From assembly GCF_005405485.1 (NCBI RefSeq), contig NZ_BJED01000002.1, positions 62,001 to 126,000 on the forward strand: 64,000 nucleotides of DNA, read 5' to 3'. A program made the translations under genes and the position numbers. The notes below the pieces were generated by a model that saw only the letters and a program-made list of their open reading frames with translations, was not told where the DNA came from and made no database searches. This document shows positions 32,266 through 40,779 of the stretch, piece after piece. The stretch comes from Enterococcus hulanensis (GTDB taxonomy: Bacteria; Bacillota; Bacilli; Lactobacillales; Enterococcaceae). Every line of letters starts with the position of its first letter. Within the stretch, counting starts at the first letter, position 1.

Positions 32266-34302
32266 ATGGATAATCGATTATCAAATTTATATAGTTTGCT
32301 GGCAAAACAAGGAAAGACATTTGAAATCAATCAATTGGCCAAAAGATTTCAAGTAAGTACGCGTACGATATATAACGATATCAATAAATTGAATGAAACA
32401 CTGGTTGCGGCTGGTCAAGAGATCGTTGTCATTGAAAAAGCGCGTGTGTACTACAACGTGGAAAATCCTGCTGCAATTGAAAAATTATTGCTCAAAAATA
32501 GCGATTTTGTCAGCAGCGATAAGCTTATCAGAAGGATTCGTATTTTAGAGGAGATTTTACTTTCAACAGCTATTTTCAGCACGGAGGATTTGCTGAAGAA
32601 GACGCTTGTTTCGAAAAATACTTTGTTGAGTGATTTGCAGGCAATTCGAAAGAAGCTGGAGAAAAATGGGATTGTGCTCGAGAGTATCCCATTTCGAGGC
32701 TATCGAATCCTTGGCGATGAGAGTAGGATTCGCAATTTATTAGCTGCTACACTTGAACAAGATCCGCTGCTTTTTGAAACAGAGCATTATGAAACGGAGC
32801 AGCAAGTATTATTATCGATTGAAGAATTCATTGAGAAAATTTGTAATCAGCTGGGAATTCAATTAAGTGATGAAGCCTTTCAAAAGGTGATCGTACATTT
32901 TTGGATCACTAAGAAACGAATGGAATTAGGCAAGGTTCTTACGACAGTCGCTGAAAAGGACTTATTAAGTAAAGAAGAGCAGATCTTGCTTGAATATTGC
33001 GAAGAATTAGATGAATTGTTTAACCAGCCGGTCAGCATGACAGAACGAAATTATTTAGCGAATAAACTTTCGGAAGCTTCGATCACTAAGTCTCAAGAAT
33101 TGCTTTTCGACAAATGGGTAACCTTTAATTTAGTGATTGAAACCTTCATTACAGCAGTGAATAAGGAGCTTCCTGAGTTGGATTTCAAAGGGGATAAAAA
33201 ACTGTATGAGGGGTTGATCAATCATTTGCGCCCGGCTTATAAGCGAACGTTAGCGAATGAAACTTTAGAAAATCCGATGTATGACTATGTTTTAGACCAC
33301 TATCATGACTTGCATCTGCTTATTCGCAAGCATATTTCATTAATAGAAAAAATGCTGAAGGTTGAGTTTACTGATCACGAAATAAGCTTCTTCACTCTTT
33401 TTTTCGCAGCTTCATTGGAACGCAAAAAATTTTATGTTCCCCATAAAACCAAAATAGTGATCATCTGTCATGCCGGCATCAGCACCTCAGAGATTTTGAA
33501 AAGCAAAATAAAAAATATTTTTAATGTCGATGTTGTGGGAACCTTTGGAGCTAAGGAAGGAATTAATTGGTTGGCGGATCATAAAGTCGATCTAGTGATT
33601 ACTACTATTTCCTTAGAGCTTAAAAGTGTTCCGTTTGTGCAGGTGAATCCTTATTTATCAGAAGAAGACATCAGCATCATCAGCGAATTTATTAAACCTG
33701 TTTTTCATGAGGTCAGTGTAGAAAAATTGTTGAAAATGGTAAAAAAATATGCGGGATTAACACCGCAGCAAGTTCAGAATTTGTCGGAAGATTTTAAAGA
33801 ATATTTGAATCTTAAATCAGGTGAAAATTTGAAAAGGGGGTATCAGCCTATGCTTAAAGAAATATTGACTGAATCTTTAATTGATCTTCATTACCATGCT
33901 AAAAATCGTGATGAAGCAGTCCGAAGAAGCGGCGAATTGTTGATAGAAAACGGTTTGGCGGCACCAAGTTATATTGATGGGATGATAAAGAATGTTGAAG
34001 TAAATGGAACGTATATCGTAATTGCACCTGGGATCGCTATGCCGCACGCGCGTCCGGAAGAAGGAGCATTGGATATTGGGTTTAGCATTGTTACTTTACA
34101 GGAGCCTGTAGTATTTGGTCATCCTAAGAACGATCCAGTAAGAATCGTAATCGGCTTATGTGCGGTCGATCATCAGACGCATTTGAAGGCCTTAGCAGAA
34201 CTAGTAGAGATTTTATCCCATGAAGAAAATGTCGAGCGCTTTTTGAATGCTGAAAAAGCCAAAGAAATTCTGACGATGGTTAAAGGAGGAAATGAATCAT
34301 GA
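32266..34302 (+). CDS. PRD-containing transcriptional activator with PTS EIIB and EIIA domains
   Basis: 678 residues: two N-terminal winged helices (NQLAKRFQVSTRTIYNDINKLNE and a second near residue 100-140), two PTS regulation domains (about 180-400, with phosphorylatable His in ILEYCEELDELF and LRPAYKRTL-type segments), an EIIB-like domain (KIVIICHAGISTSEILKSKI, about 405-490) and an EIIA domain (about 520-675, with the active His in APGIAMPHARPEEGA). This is the LicR/MtlR class of sugar-responsive activators. Its stop overlaps the EIIB start as ATGA, so it heads its own PTS operon. Confidence 0.92.
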   Translation: MDNRLSNLYSLLAKQGKTFEINQLAKRFQVSTRTIYNDINKLNETLVAAGQEIVVIEKARVYYNVENPAAIEKLLLKNSDFVSSDKLIRRIRILEEILLSTAIFSTEDLLKKTLVSKNTLLSDLQAIRKKLEKNGIVLESIPFRGYRILGDESRIRNLLAATLEQDPLLFETEHYETEQQVLLSIEEFIEKICNQLGIQLSDEAFQKVIVHFWITKKRMELGKVLTTVAEKDLLSKEEQILLEYCEELDELFNQPVSMTERNYLANKLSEASITKSQELLFDKWVTFNLVIETFITAVNKELPELDFKGDKKLYEGLINHLRPAYKRTLANETLENPMYDYVLDHYHDLHLLIRKHISLIEKMLKVEFTDHEISFFTLFFAASLERKKFYVPHKTKIVIICHAGISTSEILKSKIKNIFNVDVVGTFGAKEGINWLADHKVDLVITTISLELKSVPFVQVNPYLSEEDISIISEFIKPVFHEVSVEKLLKMVKKYAGLTPQQVQNLSEDFKEYLNLKSGENLKRGYQPMLKEILTESLIDLHYHAKNRDEAVRRSGELLIENGLAAPSYIDGMIKNVEVNGTYIVIAPGIAMPHARPEEGALDIGFSIVTLQEPVVFGHPKNDPVRIVIGLCAVDHQTHLKALAELVEILSHEENVERFLNAEKAKEILTMVKGGNES

Positions 34303-34571
34303 TAAAGATTGTAACGGTATGTGGAGCGGGTGTTGGCAGCAGCATGATGATGAGATTGTTCACCCAGCAAATTTTGGATGCTGAAAATATTGAAGCCTCT
34401 GTTGACGCAGCAGATATCGGTTCGGTTGATCCAAATAGTTATGACATTTTGATTACGACTTCAGATTTTGCTGACACTTTACGGGATTCGACAGCTAAAA
34501 TTGTGCGAATCGATAATATGATGGATAAAGAGTATTTGAAAGAGCAGCTTTTAAGGACGATCAATGAATAG
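34299..34571 (+). CDS. PTS EIIB component, ascorbate/galactitol type
   Basis: 90 residues. The phospho-cysteine loop is VTVCGAGVGSSMMMRLF (Cys8), followed by helix and strand pattern of the UlaB/GatB-type EIIB. It receives phosphate from an EIIA, probably the one fused to the regulator or one elsewhere, and passes it to the sugar carried by EIIC. It is coupled to the regulator by ATGA and followed 11 nt later by EIIC. Confidence 0.93.
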   Translation: MIKIVTVCGAGVGSSMMMRLFTQQILDAENIEASVDAADIGSVDPNSYDILITTSDFADTLRDSTAKIVRIDNMMDKEYLKEQLLRTINE

Positions 34572-34582
34572 GGGGGCTAAAA

Positions 34583-35863
34583 ATGTCGGTCTTTTTATAT
34601 ATTGTAAATAATGTATTGAGCCAAGCAGTTTTTATCATTGGTATGGTAGTCATCGTTGGTATGGTCGCTCAAAAAAAGAGCTGGGATCAAATTTTGCCAA
34701 GTACGATCAAGACAATGATTGGTTTTACGATGATCAATGTTGGCGGTCAAACACTGGGTGGCGCCTTGCTGCCGCTTCAGCAAATGATTTCAAAGATATT
34801 TGATATGAAGGCTTTTTCATCAAATATCGGTGCGGCTCAGGCAGAAAGTTTTGCGGACATCGGGACAGAAATGTCGTTGATTTTTGCTTTCGGCTTTCTG
34901 ATCAATCTTTTGCTGGCGCGTTTCACTCGTTTTAAGTATGTTCATTTATCTGCTCATGTCTCCTTCTTCTTTGCTGGTTTGATTGCAGCATTATTGAAAT
35001 TTAATACTACTTTGCCATTTACCGGTATCGTTGCTGTTGGGGCGATTATGTTAGGTTTATATATGACTTTTAGTTGTGCCTACGTAGCTGTCTGTATTAA
35101 GGGAGTCAAAGGAGGAGAAGGCTTTACCTTAGCTCATTCCAGCTCTTCTGGTTTATTAGTAGCTACTTTGCTGGCTAAATTGTTCGGTAATAAGGAACAT
35201 GACTTAGAGCAGATGGAAATTCCTAAGAAGTTGAATTTTCTTAGAGAAATGACGATTGCTTTGACATTGGTTATGACTGTCTTATTCTTATTGGTGAGTC
35301 TTTTTGCAACACCTAGCTGGACGATGGAAAATATCACTGGCGGTCAAGATATTATTGTCTTTTCATTATTGCGTGGTGTTGAGTTCGGAATGTGGATCAC
35401 GGTCATTATTACAGGTGTACGGATGATGCTGTCGGAAATTATTCCGGCCTTTCACGGAATCGCGAATAAAATCATTCCAAATTCGAAGCCTGGCTTGGAT
35501 ATTCCGCTGCTATTTCCAAACTATCCAACCTCAGTGATTGTTGGTTTCTTGTGCAGTCTGGTTTCTGGTTTAGCAGGGATGCTGATACTAGGTGCGCTGA
35601 ATTATCCGGTGGTTGTATTTCCAGCACTAATTCCGACTTTCTTTACGGGGGCTGCGACAGCGATTTTCGGGAATGCTCATGGAGGACGCAGAGGAGCCAT
35701 TTTAGGTTCAGTGGCAAATGGTTTTCTATTAATTTTTGGACAAGCTTTCTTGCTTCCGATGGTCGGCAGCTATGCACCGATTATGCGAATTCTCAGTGAA
35801 ACCGATTATACCGTTTATGGACCAATTTTAGGTTGGGTTCTGCAGCTGCTGGGAGGTGCTTAA
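34583..35863 (+). CDS. PTS EIIC component, UlaA-like
   Basis: 426 residues, about ten transmembrane segments. SQAVFIIGMVVIVGMVAQKK, GFTMINVGGQTLGGALLPLQQM and the long Gly-rich PALIPTFFTGAATAIFGNAHGGRRGAILG are those of the SgaT/UlaA family, known from ascorbate transport. The ascorbate catabolic genes (ulaD/E/F/G) are absent, so the true substrate is probably another sugar or sugar acid. GGGGGG precedes ATG. The stop overlaps the next start by one base. Confidence 0.92.
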   Translation: MSVFLYIVNNVLSQAVFIIGMVVIVGMVAQKKSWDQILPSTIKTMIGFTMINVGGQTLGGALLPLQQMISKIFDMKAFSSNIGAAQAESFADIGTEMSLIFAFGFLINLLLARFTRFKYVHLSAHVSFFFAGLIAALLKFNTTLPFTGIVAVGAIMLGLYMTFSCAYVAVCIKGVKGGEGFTLAHSSSSGLLVATLLAKLFGNKEHDLEQMEIPKKLNFLREMTIALTLVMTVLFLLVSLFATPSWTMENITGGQDIIVFSLLRGVEFGMWITVIITGVRMMLSEIIPAFHGIANKIIPNSKPGLDIPLLFPNYPTSVIVGFLCSLVSGLAGMLILGALNYPVVVFPALIPTFFTGAATAIFGNAHGGRRGAILGSVANGFLLIFGQAFLLPMVGSYAPIMRILSETDYTVYGPILGWVLQLLGGA

Positions 35864-36555
35864 TGAAAAATCTTGTCTTATATTTGACGATTAATTATCC
35901 GACGCAACAAACGTTTTTTGAAATTTTAGATGTCATTGAAGAATTTCAAATCGGGTACGTTGAAATTGGGATTCCTGTCAGCGATCCATATTTGGACGGA
36001 TCAGTAGTTAGGAAGTCGCAAGAAAAAGTTATTTCAGATTTAAGCGCTGAAAAAATCGCAGCGGTGTTGAGTGAAATACGGGAACGTTATTCTTTCAAAA
36101 CGATTTTGATGACTTATTATGAGGGTGTGAAACATTTTGAATTAGAGAAACTTGCTCGAAGACTTTATGATGCGATTTTATGCGTCGATAAAAATTTAAC
36201 TGGAGACAATTATCCTGGTTTTGTTCACACTTTTAGCCAAGATATGGATCAAGGGCTGATTGTTTCACAATTATCCCAAAGCTCACAATTCATTTATCTT
36301 GTTTCTGGCGATGGGAAAACGGGAGAGTTTAATCAGCTTCCAGAGGAATATACAAAAATTTTGCCTTACGTCAAAAAGAAGACTGATTTACCGATATTTG
36401 TTGGTTTTGGGGTTAAAAATCAGCAAGATATTGCCAGTCTTTTAGCCAATGGAGCAGATGGAGCGATTATTGGATCAGAGTTTATCAAACAGTTTAATGA
36501 AGGTGGGATCTCTGGGATAAGAGAATACTTAACGGACATTCAAGCGGTATTTTAA
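35863..36555 (+). CDS. TrpA-like TIM-barrel enzyme in a PTS operon
   Basis: 230 residues resembling tryptophan synthase alpha. The active-site strand YVEIGIPVSDPYLDGSVV aligns with the TrpA region carrying the two catalytic acids, giving E34 and D45 here, and the phosphate-binding end FVGFGVKNQQDIASLLANGADGAIIGS matches as well. No trpB or other trp gene is nearby. Translation is coupled to EIIC (TAATG). I infer a retro-aldol lyase acting on the phosphorylated PTS substrate and releasing a triose phosphate, analogous to TrpA releasing glyceraldehyde 3-phosphate. The substrate is unknown. Confidence 0.8.
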   Translation: MKNLVLYLTINYPTQQTFFEILDVIEEFQIGYVEIGIPVSDPYLDGSVVRKSQEKVISDLSAEKIAAVLSEIRERYSFKTILMTYYEGVKHFELEKLARRLYDAILCVDKNLTGDNYPGFVHTFSQDMDQGLIVSQLSQSSQFIYLVSGDGKTGEFNQLPEEYTKILPYVKKKTDLPIFVGFGVKNQQDIASLLANGADGAIIGSEFIKQFNEGGISGIREYLTDIQAVF

Positions 36556-36597
36556 AAGAATCATGCTTCACTTTTAAGTGGGGCATGATTCTTTTTT
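36556..36597 (+). terminator. Terminator of the PTS/TrpA-like operon
   Basis: AAGAATCATGC pairs with GCATGATTCTT with an inner CACTT/AAGTG stem and six T residues. Confidence 0.93.
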
Positions 36598-36607
36598 ACG
36601 TCTTGTT

Positions 36608-36645
36608 AAATGAAATAGCTCGCGAAGCTTAGCGAAAGTTTGATA
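36608..36645. repeat. Partial copy of the dispersed palindromic repeat
   Basis: CTCGCGAAGC followed by TTAGCGAAAGTTTGATAAGA resembles AAGCGAAAATTTTGATAAG in the full element at 37489-37597. It lies between an operon terminator and the next gene. Confidence 0.4.
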
Positions 36646-36673
36646 AGATAAAAGAAAAAAAGTAGGTGAGAGC

Positions 36674-37390
36674 ATGGCATTTTGGAATCCGTGGCGCGGC
36701 TGTCGGCGGGTCAGTGAGGGGTGCAAGTATTGCTTCATTCATGAAGGCGACAAAAAGCGGGATGTGGATACCAGCAAGATCGAAAAATCAGCGCAATTTG
36801 ACGCGCCAATCAAAAAAACGAAAAACGGCTATAAAATGAAGGGCGGTCAGAAGGTTTATGTGTGCTTTTCCAGTGACTTTTTGATTGAAGAGGCTGATCC
36901 GTGGCGGGACGAATGCTGGCAGATGATCAAGGAACGCCCCGATTTAGAATTTATTTTTCTGACGAAGCGGATCGAGCGACTGCTGTCCGTCGTACCCGAT
37001 GATTGGGGTGACGGGTATGACAATGTGACGATCGGTGTTTCAGTGGAGAATCAGCAAAGAGCGGATCAACGGCTGAAACTGCTGCAGGAGCTTCCGATCA
37101 AGCACAAAAATATTATTTGTCAGCCCTTGATTGCAGAAATGACTATCAGTGATTACTTAGATGATGTGGAACTAGTGATGGCAGGGGGCGAGTACCATAA
37201 AAATGCGCGCCCGTTGAATTACGATTGGATTTTGAACTTGCGGGAGGAAACGATCGCACGGGGGATTCCCTTTGAGTTTCGTCAATGCGGCACCCATTTT
37301 ATCAAGGATGGTCAAGACTATCAGCTGAATTATCGACAATTATTTTCCCAAGCGAAAAAAGCAGAGATCAATTGGTATCCGAATAAATAA
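36674..37390 (+). CDS. DUF5131 (phage Gp37/Gp68-type) protein with Cys motif
   Basis: 238 residues. The N-terminal WNPWRGCRRVSEGCKYCFIH has three cysteines in a C-x6-C-x2-C arrangement that could hold an iron-sulfur cluster. FIFLTKRIERL, VTIGVSVENQQRADQRLKLLQELP and VMAGGEYHKNARPLNYDWI follow, all family segments. The fold resembles radical-SAM-type barrels. Homologues occur in phages and chromosomes and their reaction is not established. AGGTGAGAGC precedes ATG. No phage genes are around it. Monocistronic. Confidence 0.85.
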   Translation: MAFWNPWRGCRRVSEGCKYCFIHEGDKKRDVDTSKIEKSAQFDAPIKKTKNGYKMKGGQKVYVCFSSDFLIEEADPWRDECWQMIKERPDLEFIFLTKRIERLLSVVPDDWGDGYDNVTIGVSVENQQRADQRLKLLQELPIKHKNIICQPLIAEMTISDYLDDVELVMAGGEYHKNARPLNYDWILNLREETIARGIPFEFRQCGTHFIKDGQDYQLNYRQLFSQAKKAEINWYPNK

Positions 37391-37422
37391 AAAGCCGAAA
37401 TCCGCTGATTTTGGCTTTTTTA
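37388..37422 (+). terminator. Terminator after the DUF5131 gene
   Basis: AAAAAGCCGAAATC pairs with GATTTTGGCTTTTT (one G-T pair) around a 4-nt loop. Confidence 0.9.
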
Positions 37423-37488
37423 ACTGTAATGAAAGTATAAAAATTTGCACAAGTAAAAACATTGAATCAACAGCTTTAACGATGTCCA

Positions 37489-37597
37489 GCTTCACGAACT
37501 AGCTTTATCGGCAATAAGCGAAAATTTTGATAAGTCTGAGAAACGACTTATCAAAATTTTAGTCTTATTGCTCAAAAGCTGAGCGAGTTCGCGAAGT
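37489..37597. repeat. Long imperfect inverted repeat, full-length dispersed element
   Basis: About 109 nt that folds into one long stem. Outer arms are GCTTCACGAACTAGCTTT and AAAAGCTGAGCGAGTTCGCG (the right arm carries a 4-nt insertion), inner arms GCAATAAGCGAAAATTTTG and CAAAATTTTAGTCTTATTGC, and the tip is GATAAGTC/GACTTATC. It has no coding capacity. Fragments occur at 10148, 36608 and 49248. It may also act as terminator for mntH. Confidence 0.75.
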
Positions 37598-37611
37598 CTT
37601 TCAAATTTGGT

Positions 37612-39192
37612 TTAATCTTCAGAAAATTCTTCATCTAGTGTAGTTTGCGCATGAGCGGCAGCGACGCGTTTATTGCCTTTATGCAATTCAACGATCGTCC
37701 AGACTAATAGCGCTAAAACGGTGGCGATCAAAACATAAGCGATCGTATCTGCGGTCATAATCTCTGCAGCTGAGGCGTTATCGCCGAAGAATCCTTCGAT
37801 TTGACCTGGCAATCCGATCAAATTTAAATAGGTCAAGCCAATGACTGAGACCCAGCCAAGGAGTTGAATGATTTTTTTGTTTTTGAAGCGTTCGCCCATT
37901 TCTGCCGAGCTGTTGGTCATCATCAGTAATGGCAGCATGGAAAACGGCAAAGCGAAGGCTAGGAAGACTTGCGAATTATTCATCAAATTATTCAAGGCTT
38001 CATGTTCTTCAATTACGCCTTTTCCGCTAAATAGCAAAACACAAAGTAATACGGGAACGACTGAGATCAACCGAGTCACTAAGCGGCGCAACCAAATCGG
38101 CATCCGCATATGAATAAAGCCTTCCATAATAACTTGACCGGTCAATGTTCCGGTAATAGTCGAATTTTGACCGGATGCCAGCAAAGCGACTGCGAACAAG
38201 GTTGATAATGCCCCTGTTTTTGCCACGTTCATCAAGATACCGTTGCTCATGGTGGCTGGATTCGATAATGCTTCGTACAATCCGAAGAAGGAAGGATCTT
38301 TGACCGTTCCGGTTTTGAACACTGCCACACCCATAATCAGTAGCAATGCGTTAACGATGAAGGCCATCGATAGCTGGATGTTGGAATCCCAAGTAGTAAA
38401 GCGCACGGCGCTGGCGACTTCATTTTCATCCTCGTGATTGATTTTCCGTGTTTGTGAAACAGCGGAGTGCAGGTACAAATTATGCGGCATGACCGTCGCA
38501 CCGATGATTCCTAAAGCGCCCGTCAACGGTGTTTGACCGCCGATAGCAGGGGCGTTGGCGAAGGTTTCATTGGTTGGAACAAAGCCCTTCAAGACATCCC
38601 CCCAGTTAGGATCGGATAAAGCGACTTGATAAATAAAGACGAAGAGAATTACGAAAATCAAACAAACGACGATCGCCTCGATTTTTCGAAAACCGATTTT
38701 TGTTAATAGCAATAAAACCAGTACATCAAAGACGGTGATGAAAACGGCGATGACTAATGGAATGTTGAATAATAAATACAACGCGATAGCTGCGCCGATA
38801 ACCTCTGCGATATCGGTTGCCATGATGGCCAATTCAGTCAAGATCCAAAGGACGATCCCTAACGACTTACTGGTTCTGGCACGAATCGCTTGAGCTAAGT
38901 CCATTTGCGTGACGATTCCTAGTTTGGCTGCCATGTATTGCAAAAGCATCGCTACCAAACTGGAAAGTAAGATGACAGACATTAATAAGTATTGGAAATT
39001 TTGCCCGCCGGTGATAGAGGTCGACCAGTTTCCCGGGTCCATATAGCCAACAGCGACTAACGCGCCTGGTCCAGAGTAGGCTAGCAATGTGCGGCAAAAA
39101 CTTTTTCCTTTCGGTACTTCGACGGTACCATTAACTTCTTCTAAAGAAAGTCCATTTGTATGTTTTATTAGGGGATGCTTATTTGTACTCAA
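37612..39192 (-). CDS. mntH: NRAMP-family Mn2+/H+ symporter
   Basis: 526 residues with eleven or so transmembrane helices. The metal-binding unwound helix 1 is [15 protein letters not shown] and helix 6 is [13 protein letters not shown], both diagnostic of Nramp/MntH. It imports manganese (and possibly iron) driven by protons. The TTG start is chosen because GGTGG lies 7 nt upstream; the longer frame has no ribosome site. A DtxR-type palindrome upstream suggests control by an MntR/EfaR repressor. Confidence 0.95.
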   Translation of the reverse strand: MSTNKHPLIKHTNGLSLEEVNGTVEVPKGKSFCRTLLAYSGPGALVAVGYMDPGNWSTSITGGQNFQYLLMSVILLSSLVAMLLQYMAAKLGIVTQMDLAQAIRARTSKSLGIVLWILTELAIMATDIAEVIGAAIALYLLFNIPLVIAVFITVFDVLVLLLLTKIGFRKIEAIVVCLIFVILFVFIYQVALSDPNWGDVLKGFVPTNETFANAPAIGGQTPLTGALGIIGATVMPHNLYLHSAVSQTRKINHEDENEVASAVRFTTWDSNIQLSMAFIVNALLLIMGVAVFKTGTVKDPSFFGLYEALSNPATMSNGILMNVAKTGALSTLFAVALLASGQNSTITGTLTGQVIMEGFIHMRMPIWLRRLVTRLISVVPVLLCVLLFSGKGVIEEHEALNNLMNNSQVFLAFALPFSMLPLLMMTNSSAEMGERFKNKKIIQLLGWVSVIGLTYLNLIGLPGQIEGFFGDNASAAEIMTADTIAYVLIATVLALLVWTIVELHKGNKRVAAAHAQTTLDEEFSED

Positions 39193-39265
39193 GATGTTTC
39201 CACCTTTCTCTAACTTTTCTACGATGCAATCATACACCCAAATTCAGGAAAATAAAAGAAAAAGA

Positions 39266-39279
39266 TTCGGCGTGCCTAA
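39266..39279 (-). promoter_or_regulatory. Possible MntR/EfaR (DtxR-family) operator
   Basis: TTAGGCACGCCGAA on the minus strand, a near-perfect palindrome agreeing with the TTAGG...CCTAA style of DtxR-family manganese repressor boxes, 74 nt before the mntH start. Confidence 0.5.
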
Positions 39280-39354
39280 AATTTTTAAAAAGCATATTTT
39301 TTTACCAAAAATCAAATCTATTTTACACTGAAGAGAAGAAAATGAGGTGAGCTC

Positions 39355-39795
39355 ATGACAGAATGGTTACCACAACTTGAGGGCACATGGGAAATCAAAG
39401 GGACGACTTTTCCTATGTGGTTATCAAATAAAAGAAAGAATCCGCGGATCACGTATAAGAAAACGGAGAAAAATGCAGTGGAATTACTCGACTTGGTGGA
39501 ATATGAAGCTAAGGGCAAGACCAAGCAAATCAAAGGGATTGATCGCTTGGCTGGAGAGCAGTTTATTTGGCGGGGAATCGGTGTATTGAAAGTTTTAAGC
39601 AGCCGCTGGCAGGTCGTGACGATCAAAGGCGATGTATTGGTGATCCGTTTTGAAAAATCCTTGGTGACACCCGCCGGAGTGGATGTTTTAATCAGAAAAG
39701 GGACAACCGTACCGAATCTGCGAGAACGAGTATTGACACATTACGAAAGTTTTGGTCTGACTTTAAAAGAAAGCAACGAGCTTCAATGGCGTTAA
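39355..39795 (+). CDS. Conserved small beta-rich protein of unknown function
   Basis: 146 residues, no signal peptide, predicted mainly beta (LEGTWEIKGTTFPMWL, GIGVLKVLSSRWQVVTIKGDVLVIRFEKS), which suggests a lipocalin-like small barrel. TPAGVDVLIRKG and a C-terminal helix follow. Not recognised as a named family. GAGGTGAGCTC precedes ATG. It is divergent from mntH and may share the metal-responsive promoter region. Confidence 0.65.
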   Translation: MTEWLPQLEGTWEIKGTTFPMWLSNKRKNPRITYKKTEKNAVELLDLVEYEAKGKTKQIKGIDRLAGEQFIWRGIGVLKVLSSRWQVVTIKGDVLVIRFEKSLVTPAGVDVLIRKGTTVPNLRERVLTHYESFGLTLKESNELQWR

Positions 39796-39796
39796 C

Positions 39797-39832
39797 AAAA
39801 AGGCCTCTCAACCGAGAAGCCTTTTTTGTGTT
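39797..39832. terminator. Bidirectional terminator
   Basis: AAAAGGCCTCTC pairs with GAGAAGCCTTTT, between convergent genes. Confidence 0.9.
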
Positions 39833-39833
39833 C

Positions 39834-40418
39834 TTATAAGAGTGTAATGCTTGGCTGACTTTCGTACCAAAGTTCTTGTGGAGAATATTTGTCCTTGCCA
39901 AATATCAGGACGGAACCATCTTCTAATAGTTCAATTTCGGTTCCTAACCACATGGTTGCTGGGCCGCCGCCAAGCAATAAACGACGTTTGCCATGGCCTT
40001 TCTTCAATGAGTAAGCGTCTAAGTAGTCATTGATATAATGGGATTTCAGGTAGCGTATTTCGCCATTGTCGAAGGTGATGACCAAAATATTTGCTGCATT
40101 CTCGACTTTGACCGCCTTGGGAACTTCTCCTTCAGGATATTTCGGTTTAGAATCGGTTTCATTGTTTTTCATGGTGTTTGCTCCTTTTTTAGAAAAGAGG
40201 GCTTCAAGAAATGACGGCTTAGAATTTCCCAGCAGCTTATCTGTCGAGATATGGAAAAAATCACTCAGCTGAAGCAAGGTATCCAAATCAGGATAACTTT
40301 TATCAAGTTCCCATTTAGAAACTGTTTGGGGAGTGACGTGCAGATGCTCTGCCAGTTCTTTTTGCGACATCTTCTTGGCGACTCTCAATTCTCTAATATT
40401 CGTTCCGATCTCTACCAT
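39834..40418 (-). CDS. Xre-family regulator with C-terminal domain
   Basis: 194 residues. The N-terminal HTH_3 domain (IGTNIRELRVAKKMSQKELAEHLHVTPQTVSKWELDKSYPDLDTLLQLSDFF) is followed by a linker, LLGNSKPSF, and a 110-residue C-terminal beta-rich domain with LVITFDNGEIRYLKSHYIND and LLLGGGPATMW. The latter is a probable ligand or metal-sensing module of unknown type. GGAGGG lies before ATG at 40418. No obvious target gene adjoins it. Confidence 0.85.
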   Translation of the reverse strand: MVEIGTNIRELRVAKKMSQKELAEHLHVTPQTVSKWELDKSYPDLDTLLQLSDFFHISTDKLLGNSKPSFLEALFSKKGANTMKNNETDSKPKYPEGEVPKAVKVENAANILVITFDNGEIRYLKSHYINDYLDAYSLKKGHGKRRLLLGGGPATMWLGTEIELLEDGSVLIFGKDKYSPQELWYESQPSITLL

Positions 40419-40779
40419 AAATTTACCCTCCAGAGCACTTGATAGGCAATAAACCATTGATTGAATGTGCTAAAAAGCCCCTCAACCAACAGTTGAGTCC
40501 TAGATTTCCTGCTTAAATACTATTATATACCGTTTTATTGATGACTGCGGAAAAAAGATTGGGGGAGAGCGTCCGCCTCAATCCATAAACTTTATTTTTT
40601 TTAAACAATAAAAGTTCCGAATTTTTCGCTTTTCCAATTAAAAAAATCATAAATTTATCCGCTTTTTGCGATAAGACGTAGTGTTCCCATTTGTGAAATC
40701 GTCATTTTGAGGTTGTTTGAAAAAAGTTGTTGGGAGAATTACAGTATAGGCAGATAAGTTTTTAGGGGGAGGAAACAAC
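40419..40779. other. Divergent intergenic region
   Basis: 361 AT-rich nt between the xre-type gene and the gene at 40780. A short CTCAAC/GTTGAG hairpin lies near 40475-40490. No gene or repeat seen. Confidence 0.4.

Noticed and set aside
34583-35863. Ascorbate transporter UlaA in the strict sense
   Set aside because: None of the ascorbate catabolic genes accompany it and the partner enzyme is TrpA-like, so the substrate was left open.
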